Positions 9,049 through 20,400 of a stretch of 64,000 nucleotides of DNA are shown here, piece after piece. Position numbers and translations under genes: made by a program. Under the pieces are notes generated by a model, which saw only the letters and a program-made list of their open reading frames with translations, did no database searches and was not told where the DNA came from. Position 1 is the first letter of the stretch; each line of letters opens with the position of its first letter. The stretch is from Streptomyces lincolnensis (GTDB lineage Bacteria; Actinomycetota; Actinomycetes; Streptomycetales; Streptomycetaceae): positions 248,001 through 312,000 of the forward strand of contig NZ_JAIHON010000003.1 of the NCBI RefSeq assembly GCF_021173675.1, in the 5' to 3' direction.

Positions 9049-12000
9049 GGTGCGTCTCCGGCAGCCGCGGCCACCTGGTCGACGTGCGGTGCGCGCAGGC
9101 AGCTGAAGTGGTCGCCGTCGACGTCGACCACCGTCAGATCCCCGAGGCACACCTCACGCCACAGCTCGTCCGCCTCCTGCCCGAACCCGGCGAGGAACCG
9201 CAGCCGGCCCCGGGGCTGGACGAGGGTGATGTCCCCCGCGTACGGCTGGGTGGTGTGCAGCGAGGCGGCGGCGAAGGCGTGCCGGAACACCCGGTACAGA
9301 CCCGGCACATGAGCCGCGTCCCCGTCACCGCCCACGGTGCGGGCGATCGCCGCGAGCCGCTCCGGCTGGGGCACCTCGGCCAGGGCGCGCATCCGGCGGG
9401 CCACCGCCTCCAGGCGCGGTTCACCGCACAGGGCGGCGAAGGCACCGGCCGGCACCCGGCCCGGGGTGGCGTCGAGGACGGCCCGCAGCGCCGCCCCCAA
9501 CTCCTCCTCGTCGTCCGGGTATCCGGCCGCCGCCGGGTCCGCGCCGAGCACCCGGGCGAAGGCGTGCTCGATCAGCAGCTCGTCCTCGCACACGAAGGCG
9601 GGCGGACTGCTGCTGACCACCGTCAGCCGGTCGACATGCGCCCCGCCCTCGGTGAGCTGCCGGGCGATCTCGGTGGCCAGCTGTCCGCCCAGGCAGTAGC
9701 CGGTCAGCCGGAACCGGTCGGCACCGGTCGCGGTCAACCGCCGTACGTGCTCGGCCGCGAGCCGTTCCACGAACTCCTGCGGCGGGATCTGTGTGCACGC
9801 CTCGACATCGCCGACGGCCAGACCGACGAGCGGCCCGTACGCGCCGAGCCGGCCCGCGAGATCGCGGTACGGCGCCATGGTGCCGATGCCCTCGTGCACC
9901 AGCACGTGCAGCACTGTGCCGTCCGGCGCGTCACCGAGGGGCAGCAGCACGGACGCCTCGCCCGCGCCCGCCTCCGGGGCGTCCGTCCCGCGCAGATGGC
10001 GGGCCAGGTCGGCGACCGTCGGGCGGTTGAGGAGCTCCCGCAGCAGCGTGTCGAACTGCTGGTCCGCCGCCTGCGGCACCTCCTCGATCAGCCGTGCCGA
10101 CAGCTGGGCCAGCAGCAGCGAGTCCGCGCCGAGGTCGAACAGGCTGCGGTCGCGGGGCACGGCGGCGACCCCGAGGGCCGCCGCGGCCACCGTGGCCAGC
10201 CGCTCCTCCAACTCGTCGGCGGGCTCGGCGGATTCCGGGACGGCGGCGGTGTGCCGCTCCTCGGCCGTGGCCTCCGCCCGGGCCACCAGGGCCTTGCGGT
10301 CCACCTTGCCGTTGGGGGTGAGCGGGAGCGCGTCGAGGACGTGCAGCGCGGCGGGCAGCATGTACACCGGCAGCCGCGCCGCGAGGTGGTCGAGGGCCTC
10401 CGCGGGGTCCAGGAGGGCCCGGTCGGTCTTGAAGCGCACGGCGAAGACGTGCTGGCCCAGCGGCTCCAGCGGGTGGCCCTCCTGCGGCAGGCACAGCGCG
10501 TTCGCGCCGCCGGCCTCGGCGAACAGGCGCAGCCACTGCTCGCGGGTGACGAAGGTGGCGTCCGCCTCCGCCGCGCTGCGCAGGTCCTCCGCCCCGGTCA
10601 TCATGAACGCCTGCGAGATCAGGATCTCGTAGTGCTCCCGGGTCGGCTCGGTGACCAGCAGCAGCCCGCCGGGCACGAGCAGCGAGCGCAGCGAGGCGAG
10701 CGCCGCCGCCGTGTCCCGGGCGTTGTTCAGCACTCCCGCGCAGACGACCGCGTCGAACGAGTTCGGCGCCAGCCCCTGCCCGGCCGGATCGCCGTCCACG
10801 TCGTACAGCCCGTACCGCAGCCTCGGATCGGGCCCGAAGCGCTCGCGGGCCCTGTCCAGGAAGAACGGGCTGACATCGGTGAACAGCCACTCCACCGGTG
10901 TCCCGTCGAGCGCCGCCAGCGCGCCCGCCGTGCTCGCCCCGGTCCCGGCGCCCACCTCCAGCACCCGCAGCGGCCGGCCGGCCGCCGCCTGCTCCTCGGC
11001 CGCCGTGCGCAGTGCCTCGGCGAGGACCCGGTTGAGGTAGGCGGACATGACGTTCTCGCGGTAGGCCGCGTCGGCGGTCTCCATGCGGGCGCCGGGGAAG
11101 AGCAGGTCGACGGCGGCGACCCGGTCCTCCATCAGGGCGTCCAGCCGGTCGGCGTGGGCCCGCAGATAGTCCAGCAGCTCGGTCGGGCCGAGCCCGTCGC
11201 TCCATACGGCGGCGACCCGGTCCCACGCCTCGGCGGCCGGAGGCGGGTCGCCCGCCAGGCGGTAACGATCCGCGTCGAGGCTCAGGAGCCCCTCGTCGTG
11301 CAGGACCCGCAGCCAGCGCCGGACCACGCGGTGATGACGCGGTGCGGCCGTCGCCCGGGCCACCTCGTCCGCGGTGTGGGCGGCCTCGCGGTCCCCGAAC
11401 ACGCCGCGGGCGCGCAGCGCGTCGAGCATGGACGCCAGCGACGCCTCATCCAGCAGGGTGGCGAACTCGGCGACCCGCTCCGGCTCGGTCACCTCGAAGG
11501 CGTCGGCCGCGGCGCGGGCCCGGTGCGCCAGATCGTCCTCGCCCGCCCTCACGACCGGCGCGAGGCGCGCCGGTTCCGCGAAGGCGACCAGGCGGCGCTG
11601 GAGCGGATCGTCGCCGACGGCGAGCACGGATGCCCCGCCGACCGCCGGATGGCCCGTCAGCACCGCCTCGATCTCGGCGAGTTCGATGCGATGCCCCCGG
11701 ATCTTGACCTGTCCGTCCTCGCGCCCCAGGAACTCGATGTCCCCGCCGGGCAGCCACCGGCCCAGGTCACCGGTGCGGTACAGCCGCTCCCCGGTGACGG
11801 GGTGGGTGACGAACCGCCGGGCCGTCGTCTCCGGGTCCCCGTGGTAGCCGAGCGCCAGGCCGCTGCCGCCGATGCACAGCTCGCCCGGCACCCAGTCCGG
11901 CCGGGGCCGCAGTGCCTCGTCCAGGACGTGGAAGGTCTGGTTGGCGAGCGGCCTGCCGTACAGGATGCTCGGCCGGTCCGGGTCCACGGGCCGCTCGATG

Positions 12001-14438
12001 GGGTGGTGGATCGACCAGATCGCCGCCTCGGTCGCGCCGCCCAGGCTGATCAACCGCAGCCCCGGCAGCAGCTCCCGCACCCGGTCCGGCAGCCGGACGG
12101 GGATCCAGTCGCCGGACAGCAGCCCGAGCCGCAGCCCGGACAGCCCCGCCACGTCGGCCGCGCCGGCGCCGGAGGCCAGGTAGTCGTACAGCATCTGGAG
12201 CTGTGCCGGGACCGAGTTCCACAGGGTCACCCGGTGGCGGGCCGCGAGGTCGGCCCAGTGCGAGGGGTCGCCGCGCCGCTCGGCGTCCGGCAGGACGATC
12301 GCGCCGCCGTGCGCGAGCGGTCCGAACAGGTCGTACACCGACAGGTCGAAGCCCAGCTGCGCGAGCCCGAGGACCCGGTCGTCCGCGCCCACCGCGAACC
12401 GCTCGTCGATGTCGGCGACCGTGTTCAGCGCGGCCCGGTGGGAGACCACCACGCCCTTGGGCTCACCGGTCGACCCGGAGGTGTAGATGATGTAGGCCGC
12501 CTGGTCGGGGTCCACCGGCCGGAACTCCACCGCCTGCGACGGCTCCAGCCCGTCGACGGCGAACGTCGGCAGGTCGTACGAGCCCTCGACCCGCGTCTGT
12601 GTGAGCACGGCGACCGCGCCGCTGGAGGCCAGGACCTTCGCGCGGCGCGCGGGCGGGTGGACGGTGTCGACCGGTACGTACACGCAGCCCGCGGCCAACG
12701 TGCCGAGCACGGCCGGGACCTGCTCCCAGCCCTTGTCCATCACGACCGCGACCCGGTCGCCCGCAGCGACCCCGGCCTCCCGCAGCCGGGCGGCCACCGC
12801 CCGGGCGTGCCCGGCGAGTTCGGCGTAGGTGAGGGTACGGTCGGGCGCGATGACCGCCGGGCGGTCGGCGTGCGCGGCGGCCGCGGCGAACACCCGCTCG
12901 TGCAGCAGCCCGTCGGGCAGCGGCCGCGCGGTGGCGTTGACGTCCGCCTGCCGGGCCGCCTGGGCCCGCGGCAGCCGCACCGGTCCTGTGCTGTCCCACG
13001 GGGCGTCGGAGACGGCCAACTCGCGCACCAGGGAGGCGAAGGCGCCGAACGCGTCATCGGCCAGCCCCTCCGGGAGGACGCCCTCGCGCACGTCCCAGCC
13101 CAGCAGGATCTCCCCGCCCGCCTCCATCACCTGGCAGTCGATCCACACCTGTGGTGTCTGCGTGACGCCGTGCACGACCCTGCCGGGCCCCGTGGCCGGC
13201 GCCTCCGTGCCCTGAAGGGTGCTGGTGAACACGACCGGCATCAGCGCCTGCCGGTCCGCACGGCGGGCGGCCTCGCGCAGCACCTCCACACCCGAGTACA
13301 GCCCGTGGTCCAGGTCCTCGAAGAGCCGCCCGCCGAGCGCCCGGGCCCGCTCCGCGAACCCCTTGTCGGCCTCGGGCTCGACGGCCACCAGCGTGACGGA
13401 CGTGAAGTCGCCCACGACCCGGTCGATGTCGGGGTGCACCGGCCGCTTGGCGAACACGGGCAGGTTGAGTGTGAAGCGCGGCTTGGCGCTCCACCGTCCG
13501 ATCACCTCGGCGTAGGCGGCGAGCAGCACGGTGGAGACGGTCAGGTCGCGCCCGGCGGCCCGGCGCCGCAGCGCCGCGGACTCCTCGGCGCTCAGCCGGT
13601 CGGCCAGCCGCCGGAAGCGCACCCGCGCACCCGGCTCCTCGGGCAGCACCGGCAGTTCGGGCGCCGCGGGCAGGTCGTCGAGCCGGTCCAGCCAGTAGGC
13701 GCGGTCACGGGCCCAGCGGGCGCTGTCCCGCAGCCGCCGCTCGGCGAGCACGTGGTCGCGGAAGGACACCGGTACCGGATCCGGCACCCGCTCGGGCGTG
13801 AGGCACAACTGCTCCAGCTCGCCCAGCAGTTGCTGCACCCCGGAGAAGTCGGTGACGAGCAGGTCGACGGACAGGTGCACGAGCAGCCGTTCGGGGGAGT
13901 GCGTCAGCCGCACGTCGAACAGCGGCCAGGCGGCCGGGTCGTAGGTGCGCTGCGCCAGCTCCGCCCGGATCCGCTCCGCCTGCCCGGCCTCCGCCACCGG
14001 GATCCCGTACGGCGGCAGGTCCTTGAGCACCTGCTGGCCGTCCGGGTGGTACACCGTGCGCAGCGCGTCGTGCCGCTCGACCAGGGTCCGCCACGCGTCG
14101 GCGGCCCGCTCGGGGGCGACCTCGCCCGGCAGCTCGTACTCCAGGTAGGCGTGGCAGCCGATCCCGCCGTACGGGAAGGCGTCCGTGCGGCCCAGCAGGT
14201 ACGAGGACTGCACCTGCGTCAGCGGGAAGGGCAGGTGCCGCCCGTCCGGGTCGGGCACCAGGGGCTCGGCGAACGGGTCGCGCAGATGGGCCAGTACGGC
14301 GTCACGGTCGGCGCCCAGCCGCTCGCGCAGGTCCTCGGTGAGGGCGCCCTGGGGCGCCCGGAAACGGATACGGCCGTCCTCCTCCCACAACTCGACTCCA
14401 GCGGCGGCCAGTTCCGACACCAGCTCGGCGGCGCTCAC
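9045..14438 (-). CDS. NRPS 2: docking-Cy-A(MT)-PCP-TE, cysteine-activating
   Basis: 1797 aa. Residues 1-50 form a TubC-type N-terminal docking domain (ELVSELAAAGVELWEEDGRI). A heterocyclisation domain follows (about 60-495); its DxxxxDxxS site reads DLLVTDFSG. The adenylation domain (about 520-1390) has the A3 motif YIIYTSGSTGEPKG. Its specificity positions, read by eye against GrsA, give DLYNLSLIW, identical to the Cys code of HMWP2/PchE-type modules. A methyltransferase with intact SAM motif VLEVGAGTGAS (near 1160) is inserted before the A10 end, suggesting N- or C-methylation of the last residue. The carrier site is DLGADSLLL (near 1437). The thioesterase (about 1490-1780) has GYCLGG with Cys1582 at the nucleophile position and a later GDHFS His. 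Start GTG 14438 overlaps the NRPS 1 stop by GTGA. Confidence 0.93.
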   Translation of the reverse strand: MSAAELVSELAAAGVELWEEDGRIRFRAPQGALTEDLRERLGADRDAVLAHLRDPFAEPLVPDPDGRHLPFPLTQVQSSYLLGRTDAFPYGGIGCHAYLEYELPGEVAPERAADAWRTLVERHDALRTVYHPDGQQVLKDLPPYGIPVAEAGQAERIRAELAQRTYDPAAWPLFDVRLTHSPERLLVHLSVDLLVTDFSGVQQLLGELEQLCLTPERVPDPVPVSFRDHVLAERRLRDSARWARDRAYWLDRLDDLPAAPELPVLPEEPGARVRFRRLADRLSAEESAALRRRAAGRDLTVSTVLLAAYAEVIGRWSAKPRFTLNLPVFAKRPVHPDIDRVVGDFTSVTLVAVEPEADKGFAERARALGGRLFEDLDHGLYSGVEVLREAARRADRQALMPVVFTSTLQGTEAPATGPGRVVHGVTQTPQVWIDCQVMEAGGEILLGWDVREGVLPEGLADDAFGAFASLVRELAVSDAPWDSTGPVRLPRAQAARQADVNATARPLPDGLLHERVFAAAAAHADRPAVIAPDRTLTYAELAGHARAVAARLREAGVAAGDRVAVVMDKGWEQVPAVLGTLAAGCVYVPVDTVHPPARRAKVLASSGAVAVLTQTRVEGSYDLPTFAVDGLEPSQAVEFRPVDPDQAAYIIYTSGSTGEPKGVVVSHRAALNTVADIDERFAVGADDRVLGLAQLGFDLSVYDLFGPLAHGGAIVLPDAERRGDPSHWADLAARHRVTLWNSVPAQLQMLYDYLASGAGAADVAGLSGLRLGLLSGDWIPVRLPDRVRELLPGLRLISLGGATEAAIWSIHHPIERPVDPDRPSILYGRPLANQTFHVLDEALRPRPDWVPGELCIGGSGLALGYHGDPETTARRFVTHPVTGERLYRTGDLGRWLPGGDIEFLGREDGQVKIRGHRIELAEIEAVLTGHPAVGGASVLAVGDDPLQRRLVAFAEPARLAPVVRAGEDDLAHRARAAADAFEVTEPERVAEFATLLDEASLASMLDALRARGVFGDREAAHTADEVARATAAPRHHRVVRRWLRVLHDEGLLSLDADRYRLAGDPPPAAEAWDRVAAVWSDGLGPTELLDYLRAHADRLDALMEDRVAAVDLLFPGARMETADAAYRENVMSAYLNRVLAEALRTAAEEQAAAGRPLRVLEVGAGTGASTAGALAALDGTPVEWLFTDVSPFFLDRARERFGPDPRLRYGLYDVDGDPAGQGLAPNSFDAVVCAGVLNNARDTAAALASLRSLLVPGGLLLVTEPTREHYEILISQAFMMTGAEDLRSAAEADATFVTREQWLRLFAEAGGANALCLPQEGHPLEPLGQHVFAVRFKTDRALLDPAEALDHLAARLPVYMLPAALHVLDALPLTPNGKVDRKALVARAEATAEERHTAAVPESAEPADELEERLATVAAAALGVAAVPRDRSLFDLGADSLLLAQLSARLIEEVPQAADQQFDTLLRELLNRPTVADLARHLRGTDAPEAGAGEASVLLPLGDAPDGTVLHVLVHEGIGTMAPYRDLAGRLGAYGPLVGLAVGDVEACTQIPPQEFVERLAAEHVRRLTATGADRFRLTGYCLGGQLATEIARQLTEGGAHVDRLTVVSSSPPAFVCEDELLIEHAFARVLGADPAAAGYPDDEEELGAALRAVLDATPGRVPAGAFAALCGEPRLEAVARRMRALAEVPQPERLAAIARTVGGDGDAAHVPGLYRVFRHAFAAASLHTTQPYAGDITLVQPRGRLRFLAGFGQEADELWREVCLGDLTVVDVDGDHFSCLRAPHVDQVAAAAGDAP

Positions 14439-17400
14439 AGTTCCCCCTCTTCCCAGTTCTGATCGATGGTGCGGTCGGTGATGTCGTCCACGGCGGCGGC
14501 CAGCGCGGCCACGGTCGGGGTGGCGAAGAAGTCCCGCAGCGGGACCTCCACGCCGGTGCGTTCGCGCAGTCGCGCGATGAGGCGGGTGGCGAGCAGACTG
14601 TCGCCGCCGGCCGCGAAGAAGCCCTGTTCGCGGCCCGCGAGCGGGCTGTCGGGCAGCAGCTCAGACCAGAGCCCGGCGACCACCTCCTCGGTGGCGCCGC
14701 GAGGCGGTCCGCCGGCGTCGGTCCCGGTGTCCGTCGCCACCGGAACGGCGGCGGACCCCTCACCGGCCCGCAGACCCGTGGTCAGGATCGCGGCGTCCCA
14801 GTCGTCGGCCGCCGACAGCTCCTGCAGCAAGGCGAGTTGACGGTGCATCAGTGACTCGGTGAGATCGTCCGGCAGCAGCCCGGACACCGCGTCCCAGGTG
14901 AGGCGCAGCCCCTCGGCGTCCTCCAGCACCTGGTGGTCGAGCCAGACCTGCGGGGTCTGGGACACCGACCAGTGCGGCGGGGTCAGCAGCCGGGCCCGGT
15001 CGTCGTCGATGCCGAGCGCGCTGGTGAACACCACCGGCATGGCCGCCCGGTCGGGACCGCGCTGCTGGGCGAGCTGCCGCATCACCCACACCGCCGACAC
15101 CGCCCGGTGGTCGAGGTCGGTCCACAGCCGGGCCTGCACCCCCCGCAGCCGCGCGAGCCAGGACTCGCCCGCCCGCGGATGGTGGGCGGCCAGCAGCAGA
15201 GAGGTGAAGTCACCGGCGATCCGGTTGACGTCGGGGTGGATCTCCTGCCGGTCGAACAGCGTGAGGTTCACGGTGAGTTCGGGACTCGCCGCGTGCTCGC
15301 CGAGCGCGTCGGCGTACACGGCGAGCAGCAGCACGGAGGGCGTGATGCCGTAGCCCCGGGCCCGTTCCTTCAGCGGCTCCCACCTGTCGTACGGCAGATG
15401 CGTGGCGCGTCGTGCGAAGCGCGGGCGTCCGACGGCCGACGGCTCGCGCACCAGCGGCAGCCGGGGGGCCGGCGGCAGCGAGGGGAGCCGCTCGCGCCAG
15501 TACGACCGGTCGGCCGCGAGGGTCTCCTCCTGCGGCCGGACCGAGGCGAGGTAGTCCCGGAACGTCACGTCCACCGAGGGGAGTTCGGCGTCCGGATCGT
15601 CCCGCAGCTGCCGCAGCTCGGTGAAGACGATCATCATGCTGAGACCGTCCAGCAGCAGGTTGTCCAGGCTGACGCCGATGCGGGTCCGGCCGTTGCCGTA
15701 GTGGACGGCCCGTACGTCGAACAGGGGCCAGCGGGTGGGGTCGAGGACCTGGTGGGACATCTCCTCGCGGAGGGTGGTGAGGTGTTCCTCGCCGTGGCGT
15801 ACGGGGATGGTGAAGTCCGGTGTCTCCGTCTCGGGCAGGACGCGTTGGCGTCCGTCCTCGTCGAAGACGGCCCGCAGCATCGGATGCCGTGCGATGAGCC
15901 GTCGCCAGGCCCGCTCCAGCACGGCGAGGTCGACGTGCTCCTCGTCGGTCTCGCTGTAGTAGTGCGCGCCGACCCCGCCCAGGTCGAGCTGTGCGTTCCG
16001 GCCGATCCAGTACGCCTGCTGCACGTCGGTCGCCTCGAACGGCTCGTGCGCGTGCGCGGGATCGCTCACCAGGACCTGTGCGACCGGCTTCTCGGCGTCC
16101 AGAGTCAGGGTGGCGGCGTAGTCCTTGAGGACCGGGTGGGTGAACAGTGCCGCGATCCGGGCACCGCGCACCCCGGCCTCGCGCAGGCGGGCCACGAGGC
16201 GCGTGGCGAGCAGACTGTCGCCGCCGAGGGCGAAGAACTCGTCGTCCCTGCCCACCTGTTCGGCACCCAGCAGCTCCCGCCACGCCGCGGCGACCAGCTC
16301 CTCCACCGGGCCGTCCGGCCGCCGCGTGGCGTCGGCGGACACCCCGAGACCGGCCGCCCGCTCGGTGAGCGCGGCCCGGTCGACCTTGCCGTTGGCGGTC
16401 AACGGCAGCCCGTCCGGCAGGGGCACGAGCGCGGAGGGCACCGCGTGCGCGGGCAGATGGTCGGCGAGCCGCCGCTCCACCTCCGCCAGGTCGAGCGAAC
16501 CCTCCGGGACCACGAACGCGGTGAGCCGTTGCCTCCCCCGGGGCCCGGTCGCCACGGTGATCGCACGGGCGACCCCCGGCTGCGCGTGCAGCGCCGCGTC
16601 GACCTCACCGAGTTCGGTGCGATGGCCGCGGATCTTCAGCTGGTGGTCGCGCCGCCCCAGGAACTCCAGCAGCCCGTCGGGACGGTAGCGGCCCAGGTCC
16701 CCGGTGCGGTACCAGCGCTCCCCGCCGTCGGTCACGAACCGGTCGGCGGTGCGTTCCGGATCGCCCCGGTAGCCGGTGGCCACCCCGGCTCCGCCGATCC
16801 ACAGCTCGCCCGGCACCCAGTCCGGACTGTCCTCGCCCCGCGGACCCACGACCCGGAACCGCTGTCCGCGCAGCGGCGTCCCGTACGGCACCGACGGCCA
16901 GCCCTCGGGCGCGCCGTGCGTGGCGTCGTAGGCGTTGGACCAGATGGCGGCCTCGGTGGCCCCGCCCATGGCGACGAGCCGGCAGCCGCTTTCGGCCGGC
17001 AGCCGCGTGTGCAGGTCCAGCGGCACCCAGTCGCCCGAGACCAGGGCGAGCCTGAGGCCGGGCGGTGCCTGTCCCGCCGAGGCGGTGAGCAGCATGTCCA
17101 GGAGCATCGGTACGGAGTTCCAGACGGTGACACCGTGCCGCGCCGCCAGATCCCGCCACCTCTGGGCGTCCCTGCGCTCCTCCTCGGCGACCAGGACGAG
17201 TGCGCCGCCCGCGCCGAGCAGCCCGAAGATGTCGTACACGGACAGGTCGAAGTCGAGCGCGGAGACGGTCAGGACCCGGTCGCCGGGGCCGACGCCGTGC
17301 CGTTCGTTGATGTCCTCGACGGTGTTGGCGGCGGCCCGGTGGGTGAGCTCGACGCCCTTGGGCTCACCGGTGGAACCCGACGTGAAGATCACGTACGCGC

Positions 17401-20400
17401 ACGAGTCCGGGTCGGCGACCACGGGTCCCGCCAAGGGCGCGGGCAGCGGCCCGGCGAGGAACTCCGCGTCGAGCACGCACCGGGCGCGCGACGCCCGGAG
17501 CATCCGGTCGCGCCGCACCGGCGGCTGGTCGGCGCCGACCGGGACGTACGCCGCCCCCGCGGCGAGCACACCGAGCACGGCACAGATCTGCTCCGGCCCC
17601 TTGGGCAGCGACACGGCGACGGTGTCACCGGGTTCGACCCCGCGCGCCGCCAGCGCGGCGGCGACGCGCAGCGCCCGCTCGCGCAGCTCGCCCCGGGACA
17701 TCTCGCCGTCCTCGCCCCAGAGCAGGGCGGGGGAGTCGGGTTCTGCGGCGGCCCGTTCGAAGAACGGCAGGTGCAGGGCGCGTTCGCCGCCGGGCCTGCC
17801 CGTGGCGTTGACCCGCTCGCGCACCGCGCGCTGTCCGTCGGGCAGCAGCGCGGGCCGGGGCAGCCGCCAGTCGCCGTCCGCCAGATGGCCGAGCAGCTTC
17901 TCGAAGGCGGTGGACATCGTCTCCACCAGGTCCGCGGGGAACAACCCCGTGACGGCGTCCCACTGGTGGCGCAGTGTTCCGTCCCGGCCCTCGTACACCT
18001 GGAGGTCGAGCCAGACCTGCGGGGTCTGGCTGACGCCCCACACGCGCTCCGGGAATCCGTCGGGCGCGTCCATGGACACGCCGTCGTCCACGCCGAGCGC
18101 GCTGGTGAACACCACCGGTACGGCGGCCTCCCGCTCGCCGCGTGCCCGGGCCAGCTCGCGCATCACCCACACCGCGGAGACCGAGCGGTGGTCCAGGTCG
18201 CGCCACAACTGCTCCTGGAGTCCGCGCACCCGGGTCAGCCAGTTCTCGCCGGGACGCGGGCGGTGGGCGGCGAGGAGCAGCGAGGTGAAGTCCCCGAGCA
18301 CCCGGTTGATGTCGGGGTGGATCTCCTGCCGGTCGAACAGGGTGAGGTTGACGGTGAGTTCGGGGCACTCGCTCCAGGTGCCGAGCACCTCCGCGTAGGC
18401 CGCCAGCAGCAGGGTGGAGGGGGTGACGCCGTGCTCGCGGGCCCGGTCCTTCAGACGGTGCCAGCGCTCGGCGGTCAACTGTCCCGAGGTGCGCGTGAAG
18501 CGGGGGCGGCCGATCGTGGCCGGGTCGCGCAGCAGCGGCAGCCGGGGCGCCGGCGGCAGTTCGGGCAGCCGGTCGCGCCAGTACGCCTGGTCGGCGGCGA
18601 GCGTCTCGGGTGCGGGGCGGACGGAGGCGAGGTAGTCGCGGAACGTCGGTTCCACGGGCGGCAGTTCGGCGTCGGGGTCGGCGTAGAGCGCGCCCAGCTC
18701 GGTGTAGACGGTCATCATGCTGAGGCCGTCGAGGACGATGTTGTCGAGGCTGACGCCGATGCGGGTCCGGTCGTCGCCGTAGTGGACGGCCCGTACGTCG
18801 AACAGGGGCCAGCGGGTGGGGTCGAGGACCTGGTGGGACATCTCCTCGCGGAGGGTGGTGAGGTGTTCCTCGCCGTGGCGTACGGGGATGGTGAAGTCCG
18901 GTGTCTCCGTCTCGGGCAGGACGCGTTGGCGTCCGTCCTCGTCGAAGACGGCCCGCAGCATCGGATGCCGTGCGACCAGGCGGCGCCAGGCCGCTTCCAG
19001 CCGCGGCAGGTCCACGTCGGTGCCGTCGAACTCCGAGTAGTAGTGCGCCCCGACCCCGCCGAGCCGCATCTCCTCGGCCCGTCCGAGCCAGTAGGCCCGC
19101 TGGACGTCCGTCGCCGGGAAGGGCTCGTGCGCGTGCTCGGGCTCCGGCACCAGCGCGGGGACGGCGGAGCTGCCCGCGTCCAGGGTGAGCGCGGCGGCGT
19201 AGTCCTTCAGGACGGGGCGCGTGAACAGGTCCGCGATGCGGGCACCGCGGACCCCGCGTTCGCCGAGCCGGTGCAGCATCCGGGTGGCGAGCAGGCTGTC
19301 GCCGCCGAGCGCGAAGAAGTCGTCCTCGCGGTGCACGCCACGGGAGCCGAGGAGGTCCCGCCACACCTCGGCGACCAGTTCCTCGGCACCCGGCCGGGGC
19401 GGGGTACCCCGCCGGCCGCCGTCCTGTGCGGACGAGACGTGCCGGGCGAGGAGTTGGCGGACCGCGCGCCGGTCGACCTTGCCGTTGGCGGTCAACGGCA
19501 TGACCGGCAGCAGGACCAGCCGGTCGGGGACCATGTACGACGGCACCTGGCCCGCGACGAAGGCGCGCACCCGGTCCGTGTCGCAGGGCACGGCGTCCGG
19601 GGCGCGGACCGCACGGATCAGCAGCGCGGGCTCCTGGTCGCGTACGGAGGTGTCCACCTCGCCGAAGCCGTGGCCGCGCAGCACCTGCTCCCAGGCCGAG
19701 GGCGGCAGCAGCGGGCTGCCGGCCGCCCGGCGGGCCGGGTCCGCGGTCGCGAACCCGCGCGTGGGCAGCGCGGCGCAGATCAGGGCCAGCGGCGGCAGCT
19801 CGCCCTGCTCGACCGCGAGCAGGACACCACCGGGAGCCAGCAGCGCCGCCGCCTGGGCGACTCCGGCGGCCGGGTCGTCGAAGGCGTGCAGGGCGCCGAC
19901 GGCGAGCACGGCGTCGAATGCGCCGGGCAGCCCCTCGGGCAGCGCGCCGTCGGGCAGCGCCCGGAACCGCAGGTCGTGCGGCAGGCCGGCGAGCCGGGCG
20001 CGGGCCTGCTCCAGCAGCGCGGCGGAGGTGTCGAGCAGAGTCACCTGCACGTTCTCCGCCGGGAGGTGCTCCGCCACACGGAGGGCCGCCAGTCCACCGC
20101 GCGCCCCGAGGACCGCGACCCGCAGCACACCCCGGCCCGGTTCCGCGGCCAGGGCGCGCAGCGCGTGCGCGCACTCCCGCGCCGCCACCGCACCGGCGGG
20201 CAGCGCGTCGAGCGCCGCCTCCGGTGAGAGCACGGGGTCGTCGAGGAGTTCCAGCGGATCGCGCTCGCCGGTGACCATGGCCCGCAGGTCCGCCGTCCGC
20301 TCGGTCAGCCGGGCCAGCACGGGTTCGAGGCGGGTTCCGGCGACGCGTTCGGCCAGGGTCTCCGCGTGGACGGGCGCCGTGTGCCGGCGCAGCCGGTCAC

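Noticed and set aside
9084..14462. A 1792-codon open frame antisense to NRPS 2
   Set aside because: Same reason: no recognisable domain and it mirrors an intact NRPS.
14933..20227. A 1764-codon open frame antisense to NRPS 1
   Set aside because: Long antisense frames are expected opposite high-GC genes. The translation is low-complexity Gly/Arg/Val without any domain, while the minus strand has complete NRPS domains.
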